45,795 nt of DNA, from contig JAFNVH010000006.1 in assembly GCA_017379895.1 (NCBI GenBank), positions 1-45,795 on the forward strand, in the 5' to 3' direction. Positions 1-8,146 of this stretch are shown one piece after another (the stretch's first letter is position 1; every line of letters begins with the position of its first letter). The stretch comes from Rikenellaceae bacterium (GTDB lineage Bacteria; Bacteroidota; Bacteroidia; Bacteroidales; Rikenellaceae). The notes beneath the pieces are model-generated. The model saw nothing but the letters and a program-made list of their open reading frames with translations, was not told the DNA's origin and searched no databases. Both the position numbers and the translations under genes were made by a program.

Positions 1-441
1 ATCGAACAACTCAGAGGCAACAATGCCGACAATGGTCGGTGCCCCCTTGCGATTAGCCTCTTGGCGGTTGGCCGAAACCACCACCTGCTCCATCTCGACC
101 GACGACTCGCGCAGTTCGAAATTGAGCTCCAAGGTTTTGCCCGCTTTGAGCGTAACGACCTTCTCGACGGGGTCGTATCCGACCATCGAAGCCACGACCG
201 TAAGTTCGGTATCCGAGGGTACATCGACCATCATATAGTGACCACCAGCGTCGGTTGCCACGCCGAGCGTTGTGCCACGTACGGCGATAGTTGCATAGGC
301 GATATGTTCGCGGGTGCGGGCGTCGATGACGTGACCGACGAGATTTGTATCGGTTGCTTTGCCACGACGTTGAGCCACGGCGTCAAGTGTGGTAGCGACA
401 CACATCAAGGCCGCTACCACAAGAAGTATAGTGTTCTTCAT
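1..441 (-). CDS. TonB-dependent receptor, N-terminal part (runs off window)
   Basis: Open reading frame of 147 codons that enters from the left edge and starts at ATG 441, so only the N-terminus is present. Residues 1-19 form a signal peptide ending in Ala-Val-Ala-Gln. Residues about 28-110 form a carboxypeptidase-regulatory-like (CarboxypepD_reg) domain, with GHVIDARTREHIAYA and a later VGYDP segment. This is followed by the VEMEQVVVSANR stretch that normally leads into the plug of outer-membrane TonB-dependent receptors. The family imports metal chelates, vitamins or glycans using TonB energy. The substrate cannot be read from this part. It lies 83 bp downstream of the small His-rich membrane protein gene and probably shares its promoter, which hints at a metal-related substrate (inference). 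Confidence 0.85.
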   Translation of the reverse strand, partial: MKNTILLVVAALMCVATTLDAVAQRRGKATDTNLVGHVIDARTREHIAYATIAVRGTTLGVATDAGGHYMMVDVPSDTELTVVASMVGYDPVEKVVTLKAGKTLELNFELRESSVEMEQVVVSANRQEANRKGAPTIVGIVASELFD

Positions 442-524
442 TGTGATTTCGTAAAGTGATGATTAATAGGGGATTGTTGTGGTGCGCCACGTTTGTTGGC
501 GGGCGCGAAACGAGAGTGCGGCTC

Positions 525-878
525 TTAGTCCGCAAGTGTCACAATGGGCGGAGCACGTAACGACGTGTGGCGGTGCGCAGAGGTACTCTTGCGCGTGAGT
601 ATGGGCGTGATGATTGTGCCCAAAAGCTTGCGGTCGACCTCGCGGAGTGCGATCGTTGCCGCTACGATCATCGCGAACGATGAGAGCGTTGCGATCAGTT
701 GAATTTCGGCTTTCGAGTGGGTGTGCGACGTGCCGTCACCGCCAAACGAGAAGTGCGAATGGACTATCTGCTCGCCGTCGATCCAGTGGGTGTGAGCGAA
801 GAATGTCGTGCCCGCATAGTAGCACGAAAACAACAGCAGACCAATGATGGTCAATATTTTACGAGCTGTTTGCTTCAC
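525..878 (-). CDS. Small His-rich two-helix membrane protein upstream of TonB receptor
   Basis: 117 aa from a GTG start at 878. The frame stays open further upstream, but a promoter -7 box lies at 902-909, so transcription begins close to this GTG and longer starts are unlikely. Predicted helix 1 is residues 8-26. A short exposed loop follows, with paired histidines His29, His31, His40, His42, His52 and His54 (motifs HTHW, VHSH, SHTHS). Helix 2 is residues 60-80, and the basic tail contains SLRAPP. I recall similar small proteins beside TonB-dependent receptors in other Bacteroidales, but no function is established that I can name. The spacing of the His pairs suggests binding of a transition metal such as zinc or copper. 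It is co-directional with the receptor gene 83 bp downstream. Confidence 0.75.
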   Translation of the reverse strand: MKQTARKILTIIGLLLFSCYYAGTTFFAHTHWIDGEQIVHSHFSFGGDGTSHTHSKAEIQLIATLSSFAMIVAATIALREVDRKLLGTIITPILTRKSTSAHRHTSLRAPPIVTLAD

Positions 879-901
879 TCCGTTTGTCAGATTTTGGAGT
901 G

Positions 902-932
902 CAAAGATAGCGTTTTTAATGATTTTCTCCAA
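902..932 (-). promoter_or_regulatory. Promoter of the His-rich protein/TonB receptor unit
   Basis: On the minus strand TATCTTTG (902-909) matches the Bacteroidetes -7 consensus exactly. TTG (930-932) lies 20 nt upstream as the -33 element. The predicted transcript starts around 895, giving a short leader before GTG 878. Confidence 0.75.
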
Positions 933-968
933 ACGCCTGAAAGTCGAAAAAAGTGGTCTATTAGCCGA

Positions 969-998
969 AAAAAGCTGCCCCTCGCAAGGGACAGCTTT
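969..998 (-). terminator. Rho-independent terminator of ridA
   Basis: Minus-strand hairpin with 12-bp arms (AAAGCTGTCCC against GGGGCAGCTTT, one G-U pair), a short loop and a T-run into 969-964. It lies 35 bp past the ridA stop. Confidence 0.8.
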
Positions 999-1032
999 TG
1001 TCAAAATGCCGATCGCTCGACGTGCAGTGAAA

Positions 1033-1407
1033 TTACTTAACTGCGATCGTTTCGATCTCGACCAGAGCACCCATAGGCAGGTTTGCTACCTCGTAGCATA
1101 CGCGCGCGGGCATATCTTTTGTATAGTATTTGGCATAGACGCCATTCATTGCTGCGAAATCGCCGATATTAGCCAGCAGAACGGTCGACTTCACTACGTC
1201 GTCCAACGTGTAACCAGCCTCTTCGAGGATTGCGCGAATGTTGTCGAGCGAACGAGCGGTCTGAGCCTCAATGCCTTCGGCCATCTGGCCTGTTGCGGGA
1301 TCGATCGGGAGCTGACCCGAGATATAGAGCGTGCCGCCAACCTCGACAGCCTGCGAATAGGGACCTACTGCCTTGGGGGCGAGCGGTGATGAGATGATTC
1401 GTTTCAT
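1033..1407 (-). CDS. ridA: RidA family enamine/imine deaminase
   Basis: 124 aa, full length for the RidA/YjgF/UK114 family, a cytosolic trimer. It hydrolyses reactive 2-aminoacrylate and related enamines released by PLP enzymes, forming the keto acid plus ammonia. Visible signatures are the N-terminal APKAVGPYSQAV motif, ISGQLPIDPATG, and the active-site region MPARVCYEVANLP with Arg102, the residue that binds the substrate carboxylate in the family, and Cys104. The start ATG at 1407 follows a -7 box at 1441-1448. It is monocistronic, ends in its own terminator, and is divergent from the META-domain lipoprotein gene. Confidence 0.95.
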   Translation of the reverse strand: MKRIISSPLAPKAVGPYSQAVEVGGTLYISGQLPIDPATGQMAEGIEAQTARSLDNIRAILEEAGYTLDDVVKSTVLLANIGDFAAMNGVYAKYYTKDMPARVCYEVANLPMGALVEIETIAVK

Positions 1408-1437
1408 AGTTTTTGAAAGTGCTTTAATTTAAGTTTA

Positions 1438-1468
1438 TTGCAAATATAGTCGAAATTGCGTAATTTTG
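1438..1468. promoter_or_regulatory. Overlapping divergent promoters (ridA and META lipoprotein)
   Basis: Plus strand: TTG 1438-1440, 20-nt spacer, TAATTTTG 1461-1468, serving the lipoprotein gene. Minus strand: TATATTTG 1441-1448, serving ridA. The minus -7 box lies directly inside the plus promoter, so RNA polymerase probably cannot occupy both at once. Confidence 0.75.
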
Positions 1469-1498
1469 CATAGTCTAAAACCGAAAAAAATTAAAACA

Positions 1499-1939
1499 AT
1501 GAAAATTCTAAGAACATTGATCATAGCTGTGATCGCGTTGTCGGCAGTTGCTTGCTGCAAGTGCGATCTGTTTCAGAAGCGTTATGGTAAGCCGCTGGTG
1601 GGTACTCAGTGGCAGTTGGCACAGATTGAGGGTCGCGATGTAACCCCCGAGGATAACTATACGATTATCTTCGCTGCCGACAATACGCTGAGCGGTATTG
1701 CTGAGTGTAACCGCCTGACGGCTCGTTATTCGGCTACCATTGAAGGTGATATGAAGATTTCGGATATGGGTACTACGCGTATGTTGTGCCCCAACGAGGA
1801 TCAGGAGCGCCGCTTTATTGAGATTCTCAGTTCGACCACCAATTACAAGATGGACGGTCCGATGTTGATGCTCATCAGCAATGGTGAGTTGCGTGCTATT
1901 TTCCAGGCCGTAGGTGCCGAGCTGCCGCCCAGCAAATAG
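1499..1939 (+). CDS. META-domain (HslJ-like) lipoprotein
   Basis: 146 aa from ATG 1499. A longer frame opens at 1466, but that lies inside the -7 box of the promoter, so 1499 is preferred. Residues 1-18 are a lipoprotein signal with lipidation Cys19 (LSAVAC). The rest is a single META/DUF306 domain: residues 28-40 (LVGTQWQLAQIEG), then the TIIFAADNTLSGIAECNRLTA core and GTTRMLCPNEDQERRFIEIL, the usual TxMxC-E-F pattern of HslJ. The family is linked to heat shock and novobiocin resistance in E. coli, but its biochemical role is unknown. Location: periplasmic face of a membrane. It is monocistronic, with a shared terminator downstream. Confidence 0.88.
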   Translation: MKILRTLIIAVIALSAVACCKCDLFQKRYGKPLVGTQWQLAQIEGRDVTPEDNYTIIFAADNTLSGIAECNRLTARYSATIEGDMKISDMGTTRMLCPNEDQERRFIEILSSTTNYKMDGPMLMLISNGELRAIFQAVGAELPPSK

Positions 1940-1955
1940 CAACTTGCCTCCCTGA

Positions 1956-1996
1956 AAAAAACGCCCGACCTCGCAGCAGAGATCGGGCGTTTCTAT
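1956..1996. terminator. Bidirectional terminator between META lipoprotein and purM
   Basis: Hairpin AACGCCCGA(cc)... to ...GATCGGGCGTT, with an A-run before it and a T-rich tail after it. It serves both convergent genes. Confidence 0.85.
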
Positions 1997-2012
1997 TTGG
2001 TTGTCAGTGCTT

Positions 2013-3191
2013 CTACTTGTTGTAGTTGTACTCGTTGCCTTCGTGGAAGATGGTAACCGACGCCTTTTCGGCCGCCTCGACGCGACCGATGATCTGCGCC
2101 TCGATACCATACGAACGAGCGATGTCGATCAGGCCGCGTGCAGCCTCCTCGCTATCAACATACATCTCCAAGCGGTGACCCATATTGAACACGCAGAACA
2201 TCTCGCTCCACGGCGTCTGGCTCTGCTGCTGAATGGTGCGGAACAGAACGGGAGTGGGGAAGAGATTGTCCTTGATAACGTGCAGGTTGTCAACAAAGTG
2301 CAGTACTTTGGTCTGCGCGCCACCGCTGCAATGGATCATACCCTCGATATTACCGCGATACTCCTTCAGCGCCTCACGTACTACGGGCAGGTAGGTACGT
2401 GTGGGCGAGAGCACCAGCTTACCCATCGTCAGGTCGCAACCCTCGACCGTGTCGGTCAGGCGGCAACCACCCGTGTAAACCAGATCCTGCGGCAGAGCGT
2501 TGTCGTAGCTCTCGGGGTAATGCTCAGCCAGATAGTGTGCGAATACATCGTGGCGAGCCGAGGTCAGGCCGTTGCTACCCATACCACCGTTGTATTCGGT
2601 TTCGTATTTAGCTTGTCCGAACGAGCTGAAGCCCACGATGATAGCGCCATCGCGAATAGCGTCGTTCGAGATCACATTTTTGCGCTCCATACGTGCTGTA
2701 ACGGTACTGTCGACGATGATCGTGCGCACCAAATCACCCACATCGGCAGTTTCGCCACCCGTCGAGATGATGTTGACGCCCATATCGCGCATCGACTGCA
2801 AGAACTCCTCCGTGCCGTTGATCACAGCCGAGATCACCTCACCTGGGATCAGGCGCTTGTTACGACCAATGGTCGATGAGAGCAGAATGTTGTCCACTGC
2901 ACCCACGCACATCAGATCGTCGGTATTCATCACGATTGCGTCCTGCGCAATGCCGCGCCAAACCGACATATCGCCCGTCTCCTTCCAGTAGAGGTAAGCG
3001 AGCGACGACTTGGTACCCGCACCGTCGGCGTGCATAATGATGCAGTGGTCGGGCGAGCCACTCAGGGCGTCGGGAATGATTTTGCAGAATGCTTTGGGAT
3101 AGAGACCCTTGTCAATCTTCTTGATGGCAGCATGGACGTCCTCCTTCGAGAACGAAACGCCACGACGGCTATAACGTGATTCGGCAGTCAT
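2013..3191 (-). CDS. purM: Phosphoribosylformylglycinamidine cyclo-ligase (AIR synthase)
   Basis: 392 aa, slightly longer than the 340-350 aa of the E. coli enzyme, as in other Bacteroidales. It performs the fifth step of purine synthesis: FGAM + ATP to aminoimidazole ribonucleotide. Signatures of the PurM/HypE fold: RRGVSF near the N-terminus, MHADGAGTKSSLAY (about 53-66), the nucleotide site DDLMCVGA (about 91-98), ISTGGETADVGDLVRT (about 141-156), and the C-terminal HCSGGAQTK and FNMGHRLEMYV segments. The ATG at 3191 is preceded by a good promoter, with 38 bp between the -7 box and the start. It is monocistronic. PurT, another purine enzyme, is encoded 3.7 kb away. Confidence 0.93.
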   Translation of the reverse strand: MTAESRYSRRGVSFSKEDVHAAIKKIDKGLYPKAFCKIIPDALSGSPDHCIIMHADGAGTKSSLAYLYWKETGDMSVWRGIAQDAIVMNTDDLMCVGAVDNILLSSTIGRNKRLIPGEVISAVINGTEEFLQSMRDMGVNIISTGGETADVGDLVRTIIVDSTVTARMERKNVISNDAIRDGAIIVGFSSFGQAKYETEYNGGMGSNGLTSARHDVFAHYLAEHYPESYDNALPQDLVYTGGCRLTDTVEGCDLTMGKLVLSPTRTYLPVVREALKEYRGNIEGMIHCSGGAQTKVLHFVDNLHVIKDNLFPTPVLFRTIQQQSQTPWSEMFCVFNMGHRLEMYVDSEEAARGLIDIARSYGIEAQIIGRVEAAEKASVTIFHEGNEYNYNK

Positions 3192-3229
3192 AATCGTTGA
3201 ATGTCTGTTTGAGTTTTGTTTTAATCATA

Positions 3230-3260
3230 CAAAGATAGTGCACCCCGCGCGGATTCGCAA
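3230..3260 (-). promoter_or_regulatory. Promoter of purM
   Basis: Minus strand TATCTTTG at 3230-3237, with TTG at 3258-3260 exactly 20 nt upstream. No purine riboswitch fold is apparent in the short leader. Confidence 0.75.
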
Positions 3261-3308
3261 GCGCGCGAGCAAAATTCTTCACTTTCGAATGCAATTTTTG
3301 GGTAGAGG

Positions 3309-3863
3309 TTAGGCCACCTCCATACCTTTTTTGATTCGGGTGAGGGTCTGCTCGTCGGTCAGTCGGGCGGCTACGGCCAGCGCAAATTCCACTGAAACAC
3401 CCGCACCTGCACCCGTAATCAGGTTGTCGTCCTCGACCACGTTGCCATCGACCACATCGTAGCCCACCATCTGCTCGCGTACTGAGCTGTGGCAGGTGAT
3501 GCGGCTGCCGCGAGCTACCTCGCTCAGTGCCAAGACTGTCGGCGCACCACAAATAGCTGCCACCACGCGACCATCGTTGTAGTAACGGCGTATCCATTCG
3601 CGAACTTGCTCATTCTGACCGAGGTTGATGTAGCCGGGGTTGCCGCCGGGCAAAATCAGCGCCGCACCGTCCGAGAGGTCGGCTTCGGCTAAAAGTTGAT
3701 CGGCACGACACGCGACAATGCCGTGTGACGAGGTGACCGAAGGGTCGCCTCCGATAGCCACGCGCACGCACTCGATACCGCCGCGCTGCATTACGTCGAT
3801 TGTTGCCAGGGCCTCGATAACCTCGAAGCCCTCGGCCAAAAGGATATATGCTTTGTTATTCAT
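3309..3863 (-). CDS. DJ-1/PfpI superfamily protein (YajL/ThiJ type)
   Basis: 184 aa from ATG 3863; an upstream in-frame start at 3911 would add only 16 low-quality residues. Single DJ-1 domain. Glu17 in the EGFEVIEALATIDV segment is the conserved partner acid. Cys105 in VAAICGAPTVL is the nucleophile-elbow cysteine. The HSSVREQMVG and ITGAGAGVSVEFAL stretches are typical of the DJ-1/YajL branch. Members act on oxidised or glycated thiols and methylglyoxal, though the physiological activity is debated. Cytosolic. It lies 117 bp upstream of purM on the same strand, but purM has its own promoter. Confidence 0.9.
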   Translation of the reverse strand: MNNKAYILLAEGFEVIEALATIDVMQRGGIECVRVAIGGDPSVTSSHGIVACRADQLLAEADLSDGAALILPGGNPGYINLGQNEQVREWIRRYYNDGRVVAAICGAPTVLALSEVARGSRITCHSSVREQMVGYDVVDGNVVEDDNLITGAGAGVSVEFALAVAARLTDEQTLTRIKKGMEVA

Positions 3864-4001
3864 AAACTCGAAATTGCGTTGTAGAAAAAATGCATTGGCG
3901 AAGTTACGCAAAAAAACGCAAAATGTCCAAACTTCCTGTTGAAATATCTCGCGTGAGCGGCGGCTCTCGAGTCGACTTTTCGGTCATTTACGCGGCCTTT
4001 T

Positions 4002-4032
4002 TTGACGAATTGAGCAAAAATCGCTATATTTG
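4002..4032 (+). promoter_or_regulatory. Promoter of DUF819 gene
   Basis: TTG 4002-4004, 20-nt spacer, TATATTTG 4025-4032. Leader of roughly 90 nt to ATG 4130. Confidence 0.75.
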
Positions 4033-4129
4033 CCACGCAACCCGCTCTCTTTTTAGGATTTTTTCGGCTGCGGTCGAGCCTCGGGCGGTGGTGCTAAGCA
4101 AACGATTAACCCCAAAACTACAATTGATT

Positions 4130-5320
4130 ATGATAGCCAAAATAGTGCTTGTGCTCTTCTATCTCCTTTTTCCTGCGGCAGTGCTGTGGGCGTGTCGCAA
4201 GAACAAGATTCTCGGTAAGTTGGGCCCCGTACTAACACTTTACATTCTTGGCGTGGTGGTTGCCAACCTCCACATCGTGCCCGAAGATTGTCGTGGTATT
4301 CAGAAGACGCTCCAAGATGTGATGATTCCTCTGGCAATCCCAATGATGCTCTTCGGTTGCAATTTCAAGAATTTCAAGGCGGGCGTGACGGCTAAGGCAT
4401 TTATCATCGGTACGCTCTCAACCGCAGCGATGGTTCTGCTGGGTTATTGGCTTCTGGCGGGCAACCTCGGTGCTGACGGTCCGACGGTCGGTGCGACACT
4501 CTCGGGCCAATATACTGGTGGCGCTGGTAATTTCGCCGCAGTGAATATGATGCTGGGTGACAATGGTTTGAGCGAGGAGAAGTTCGCGCTGGTGAGCACT
4601 TGTAACCTGATCGTATCGTTCTTCTACCTAATGTTCCTGATGGGTGGTGGTGTGGCTATTGCGCGTCGCATCGTGCACGGCAAGAACTTTCAGACCTACA
4701 ACGATGAGATTAATACTGAGGATTATAAAAACGACAATCCCTATAAGGGTTTCGGTACACGTAAGAGCCTTGTGCAGCTGCTGAAGGTATTTGGTGCGGC
4801 AGTCGTGGTGGCTGTTATTTCGCTCTTGGTGAGCAACTTGTTCAAAGAGGGCACCGCGATGTTCGACCTGCTTGGTGGCGACTTCTCGCTGGTGGCGCTT
4901 ATTCTGGTGCTGACCACGATCAGTCTGCTGCTGACAAGTTTCAAGGAGGTGCGCTCGTGGGATAAGAGTTTCGATGCTGGTATGTATCTCATCTATATCT
5001 TCTGCTTGGCAATGGCGATGCTGGCCGACCTCTCGCAGCTCGATTGGAAGTTGGGTCTGTGGGTGCTGATCTATCAGGTTATTATTATCTTCGGCTCGCT
5101 GGCGCTGGCGGTAGTCTTGGCTCGTCCTTTCAAGGTCGATGCCGATAGCGCAGTCATCACCTCCGATACGCTGGTCAATTCGCCTATCTGTGTGCCGATG
5201 ATTGCGGCAACGATGAAGAACAAGGGCGCGCTGATGGTGGGTATCACCAACGGCTTGGCTGGTTATGCCGTGGGTAACTATCTTGGCTATATTATGTATC
5301 AACTTTTGCAGCATATTTAA
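4130..5320 (+). CDS. DUF819 family multipass membrane protein
   Basis: 396 aa from ATG 4130. The frame extends upstream to 3890, but that part spans the promoter and is not coding. About ten hydrophobic segments are visible (for example residues 3-21, 31-48, 62-80, 87-105, 152-172). The glycine-rich loop ATLSGQYTGGAGNFAAV and the repeat-like C-terminal ICVPMIAATMKNKGALMVG with TNGLAGYAVGNYLG are characteristic of DUF819 (YjcL-like). The fold resembles gluconate/glutamate-type secondary transporters, so it is probably an inner-membrane carrier. The substrate is unknown. A 63-codon ORF follows 19 bp downstream and may be co-transcribed. Confidence 0.88.
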   Translation: MIAKIVLVLFYLLFPAAVLWACRKNKILGKLGPVLTLYILGVVVANLHIVPEDCRGIQKTLQDVMIPLAIPMMLFGCNFKNFKAGVTAKAFIIGTLSTAAMVLLGYWLLAGNLGADGPTVGATLSGQYTGGAGNFAAVNMMLGDNGLSEEKFALVSTCNLIVSFFYLMFLMGGGVAIARRIVHGKNFQTYNDEINTEDYKNDNPYKGFGTRKSLVQLLKVFGAAVVVAVISLLVSNLFKEGTAMFDLLGGDFSLVALILVLTTISLLLTSFKEVRSWDKSFDAGMYLIYIFCLAMAMLADLSQLDWKLGLWVLIYQVIIIFGSLALAVVLARPFKVDADSAVITSDTLVNSPICVPMIAATMKNKGALMVGITNGLAGYAVGNYLGYIMYQLLQHI

Positions 5321-5339
5321 GCTCTAAACCACACACGTT

Positions 5340-5531
5340 ATGATGAATTCAATGGAGGCTCTTTTGAGCTACAATCGCGGCATACGTATCTCGGGCACAC
5401 TGCGCGAGCTGCTCGAACATCTGCGTCCGTTTCGTGAGGCGCAAAGCCGAATGAATCGATCGGGCGAGTACCGTCCGCTCGATCTCTCGACAGCGGTGTT
5501 CTACGTCTATAAGTGTACGAATAATTGGTAG
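5340..5531 (+). CDS. Small hypothetical protein
   Basis: 63-codon ORF starting 19 bp after the DUF819 stop and ending just before a strong terminator, so it lies in the same transcript. The product has a predicted amphipathic middle (about residues 13-38: ISGTLRELLEHLRPFREAQS) and a short polar tail ending in Asn-Trp. No signal peptide or known domain is recognised. Codon use (CGT, CTC, TCG) resembles real genes nearby, which supports coding, but the length allows chance. It could be a short conserved protein of the genus. Confidence 0.45.
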   Translation: MMNSMEALLSYNRGIRISGTLRELLEHLRPFREAQSRMNRSGEYRPLDLSTAVFYVYKCTNNW

Positions 5532-5552
5532 TTGACCGCACGAATTGATAAC

Positions 5553-5588
5553 GAGCCTGCACGCGTGAAGTGTGCAGGCTCGTTTGTG
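5553..5588. terminator. Bidirectional terminator between DUF819 unit and yqhD
   Basis: Perfect 10-bp stem GAGCCTGCAC/GTGCAGGCTC (5553-5562 and 5572-5581) with a 9-nt loop, followed by CGTTTGTGTTTT. It lies between convergent genes. Confidence 0.85.
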
Positions 5589-5603
5589 TTTTATGGCGAC
5601 TGT

Positions 5604-6749
5604 TTAGAGTGCCTTTTCGAGGATCTTGCGAGCTACCTTGCCGTCGATATTGCCGCGTTCGCCAAGGCCCACGCTTCGCTTCGTAAAGCGACGCTCGATC
5701 TCGGCGATCGTTTCTTCGCCAATGCCCTCGTCTGAGAGGCGTGTGGTCAAGCCGAGCGAACGGAAGAAGGCCTCGGTAGCTTCGATTGTGCGGTCGATGC
5801 GCTCCTCGGTGCTGCCCTCAGTAATGCCAAACACGCGCTCGCCCATCTGGCAAATCTTCGCGCCCTTCTGCTCGCGCATAACGTCCATCAGCGCAGGAAG
5901 AACAATCACCAGCGTATGTCCGTGTGTCAGTCCGTGCAGAGCCGTCAGCTCGTGACCGATCATATGCGTTGCCCAATCCTGCTCGACACCCATCGCTACG
6001 AAACCATTGAGAGCCATCGTTGCCGAGAGCATATATGTCGCCATCGCATCGTAATCGTTTTGATTCTCACGCACTTTGGGCGCAACCTCGACCAACGTCT
6101 GCATAATACCCTCCGACCAGCGATCCATCAGCGGCGAAACGCCCGTTGCGGTCAGATACTGCTCGATAACGTGCACGAACGAGTCGGCAATGCCGCAAGC
6201 CACCTGATAGGGCGGCAGCGAGAATGTCACCCCGGGATCGAGGATCGAGAACTGCGGATAGGTGGTGTAGAAGGCATATTTCTCGGCAGTTGTGGCGTTC
6301 GAGATCACCGCGCCATTATTCATCTCCGAGCCCGTTGCGGGGAGCGTCATCACCGATGCAAAGGGCAGCACGCGACCTTTGGCGCGACCCGTGAGGGTCA
6401 GCTCCCAGGCGTCACCATCGTAGTGAACAGCTGAGGCGATGAGCTTGGTGCCGTCGAGCACCGAGCCGCCACCTACGGCAAGCAGGAAATCGACACCCTC
6501 GGCGCGGCATTGCTCCACAGCGCAACGCAGGGTTTCGACCTTCGGGTTGGGTTCGATGCCCCAGAACTCGATATAGTCGCGGCCGGCCAGTGCGGCTGTA
6601 ACCTGTTCGTAGACGCCGTTTCGGCGCACGCTACCGCCGCCGAATGTGACCATAATCTTCTTGTCGGCAGGAATTTCGCGTGCCAGGCGTGCAATCATAC
6701 CGCGACCGAAAATAATCTTGGTCGGGTTGCAGAAGGTAAAGTTATTCAT
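5604..6749 (-). CDS. yqhD: Iron-containing alcohol dehydrogenase, YqhD type
   Basis: 381 aa, a normal length for the group III metal-dependent ADH family. YqhD-type enzymes use NADPH to reduce a wide range of aldehydes, including lipid-peroxidation products and short-chain aldehydes, in the cytosol. Rossmann-type N-terminal half: VTFGGGSVRRNGVY (about 34-47) and the family signature VGGGSVLDGTKLIA (about 92-105), then LPATGSEMNNGAVIS. Putative metal ligands with the same spacing as E. coli YqhD are Asp189, His193, His262 and His276. It has a strong promoter of its own and is divergent from purT. Confidence 0.93.
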   Translation of the reverse strand: MNNFTFCNPTKIIFGRGMIARLAREIPADKKIMVTFGGGSVRRNGVYEQVTAALAGRDYIEFWGIEPNPKVETLRCAVEQCRAEGVDFLLAVGGGSVLDGTKLIASAVHYDGDAWELTLTGRAKGRVLPFASVMTLPATGSEMNNGAVISNATTAEKYAFYTTYPQFSILDPGVTFSLPPYQVACGIADSFVHVIEQYLTATGVSPLMDRWSEGIMQTLVEVAPKVRENQNDYDAMATYMLSATMALNGFVAMGVEQDWATHMIGHELTALHGLTHGHTLVIVLPALMDVMREQKGAKICQMGERVFGITEGSTEERIDRTIEATEAFFRSLGLTTRLSDEGIGEETIAEIERRFTKRSVGLGERGNIDGKVARKILEKAL

Positions 6750-6788
6750 AGACTATCGTGAATAAAAATTTCTCCATCTAACTAAATG

Positions 6789-6819
6789 CAAATCTAACAC
6801 TTTGTATGCAAATATCCAA
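6789..6819 (-). promoter_or_regulatory. Promoter of yqhD
   Basis: Minus strand TAGATTTG 6789-6796, with TTG 6817-6819 at 20-nt spacing. Confidence 0.75.
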
Positions 6820-6827
6820 GTGTGATA

Positions 6828-6858
6828 TTGTTTTACTCGACTGAATTTTGTACCTTTG
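6828..6858 (+). promoter_or_regulatory. Promoter of purT
   Basis: TTG 6828-6830, 20-nt spacer, TACCTTTG 6851-6858. Leader of about 30 nt to the GTG start. Confidence 0.78.
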
Positions 6859-6895
6859 GGGCGCGAATTAATAATCACACAAAAATATTTCAATC

Positions 6896-8086
6896 GTGGT
6901 AAAAATTGGAACAACTCTCTCGCCCGTAGGTCGTAAGGCACTGCTTTGCGGATCGGGTGAGCTTGGCAAGGAGGTTGCCATCGAATTGCAGCGTTACGGT
7001 ATCGAGGTCGTTGCTTTGGATAAGTACGCTAATGCTCCCGCAATGCAGATCGCACATCGTTCGTATGTGCTTTCGATGCTCGACGGCGATCGTCTGCGCG
7101 AGATCATCGAGGCTGAAAAGCCCGACTACATCATTCCCGAAATCGAGGCAATCGCAACTCCCACTCTGGTCGAGTTGGAGAAGGAGGGCTACAACGTAAT
7201 TCCCACAGCTAAGGCCGCTTGGCTCACGATGAACCGTGAGGGTATCCGCCGCCTGGCTGCTGAGGAGCTGGGTCTGCCCACCTCGCCCTATCGTTTCGCG
7301 GCTACTCGCGAGGAGTTCGAAGCTGCGGTGAAGGAGATCGGTACTCCCTGCGTTGTGAAGCCCGTTATGAGCTCGTCGGGTCACGGTCAGAGTGTTTGCC
7401 ACTCGGAGGAGGAGATCGACCGCTCGTGGCAGATCGCTCAGGAGGGTGGTCGTGCAGGTGCAGGTCGCGTGATCGTTGAGGGTTTTGTTAAGTTCGACTA
7501 CGAGATTACACTATTGACTGTTCGTCACTCGGGCGGCACAACTGTGCTCAAACCCATTGGCCACCACCAGGTTGATGGCGACTACCGTGAGTCGTGGCAG
7601 CCGCAGCCGATGAGCGACATTGCGATCGCTAAGGCTGAGGAGATCGCTCGTAAGGTTACGGGTGCGCTGGGCGGTTACGGTATCTTTGGTGTTGAGCTGT
7701 TTATCTGCGGCGACGAGGTGCTGTTCAGTGAGGTGTCGCCTCGTCCGCACGATACGGGTATGGTTACGATGATCTCGCAGGATCTGTCGGAGTTTGCGTT
7801 GCACGCTCGCGCGGTGCTGGGCCTGTCCATTCCGTCGGTACGCTTCTATCGTCCTTCGGCGTCGAAAGCGATTGTGGTTGAGGGCGATAGCGACAAGGTT
7901 GTCTTCGGCAATCTCGAAGAGGTTATGGCTGAGGAGGACGTTCAGATCCGTATCTTCGGCAAGCCCGAGGTAGTGGGCCATCGTCGTCTGGGCGTGATCT
8001 TGGCGTCGGCTGATACGGTTGAAGAAGCATTAGCTAAGGCTGAGCGCGCTTACTCGAAGTTGCAGATCGAGGTACTGTCGCGATAA
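6896..8086 (+). CDS. purT: Formate-dependent phosphoribosylglycinamide formyltransferase 2
   Basis: 396 aa from GTG 6896, close to the 392 aa of E. coli PurT. It makes formyl-GAR from GAR, formate and ATP, the folate-independent alternative to PurN. Three-domain ATP-grasp architecture: N-terminal dinucleotide-like motif [20 protein letters not shown] (about 17-36), ATP-grasp core with [15 protein letters not shown] (about 151-165), and the Mg/ATP-site region [21 protein letters not shown] followed by HDTGMVT, diagnostic for PurT/PurK. It is monocistronic between a good promoter and a strong terminator, and divergent from yqhD. Use of formate fits an anaerobic gut lifestyle (inference). Confidence 0.96.
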   Translation: MVKIGTTLSPVGRKALLCGSGELGKEVAIELQRYGIEVVALDKYANAPAMQIAHRSYVLSMLDGDRLREIIEAEKPDYIIPEIEAIATPTLVELEKEGYNVIPTAKAAWLTMNREGIRRLAAEELGLPTSPYRFAATREEFEAAVKEIGTPCVVKPVMSSSGHGQSVCHSEEEIDRSWQIAQEGGRAGAGRVIVEGFVKFDYEITLLTVRHSGGTTVLKPIGHHQVDGDYRESWQPQPMSDIAIAKAEEIARKVTGALGGYGIFGVELFICGDEVLFSEVSPRPHDTGMVTMISQDLSEFALHARAVLGLSIPSVRFYRPSASKAIVVEGDSDKVVFGNLEEVMAEEDVQIRIFGKPEVVGHRRLGVILASADTVEEALAKAERAYSKLQIEVLSR

Positions 8087-8108
8087 GCCTACCGCGATTC
8101 AAAACAGA

Positions 8109-8139
8109 GGCCGCGTCCCGTTTGGGGCGCGGCTTTTTT
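8109..8139 (+). terminator. Terminator of purT
   Basis: Stem GCCGCGTCCC/GGGGCGCGGC (8110-8119 and 8124-8133) with loop GTTT and six T. Confidence 0.9.
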
Positions 8140-8146
8140 GTGATAA

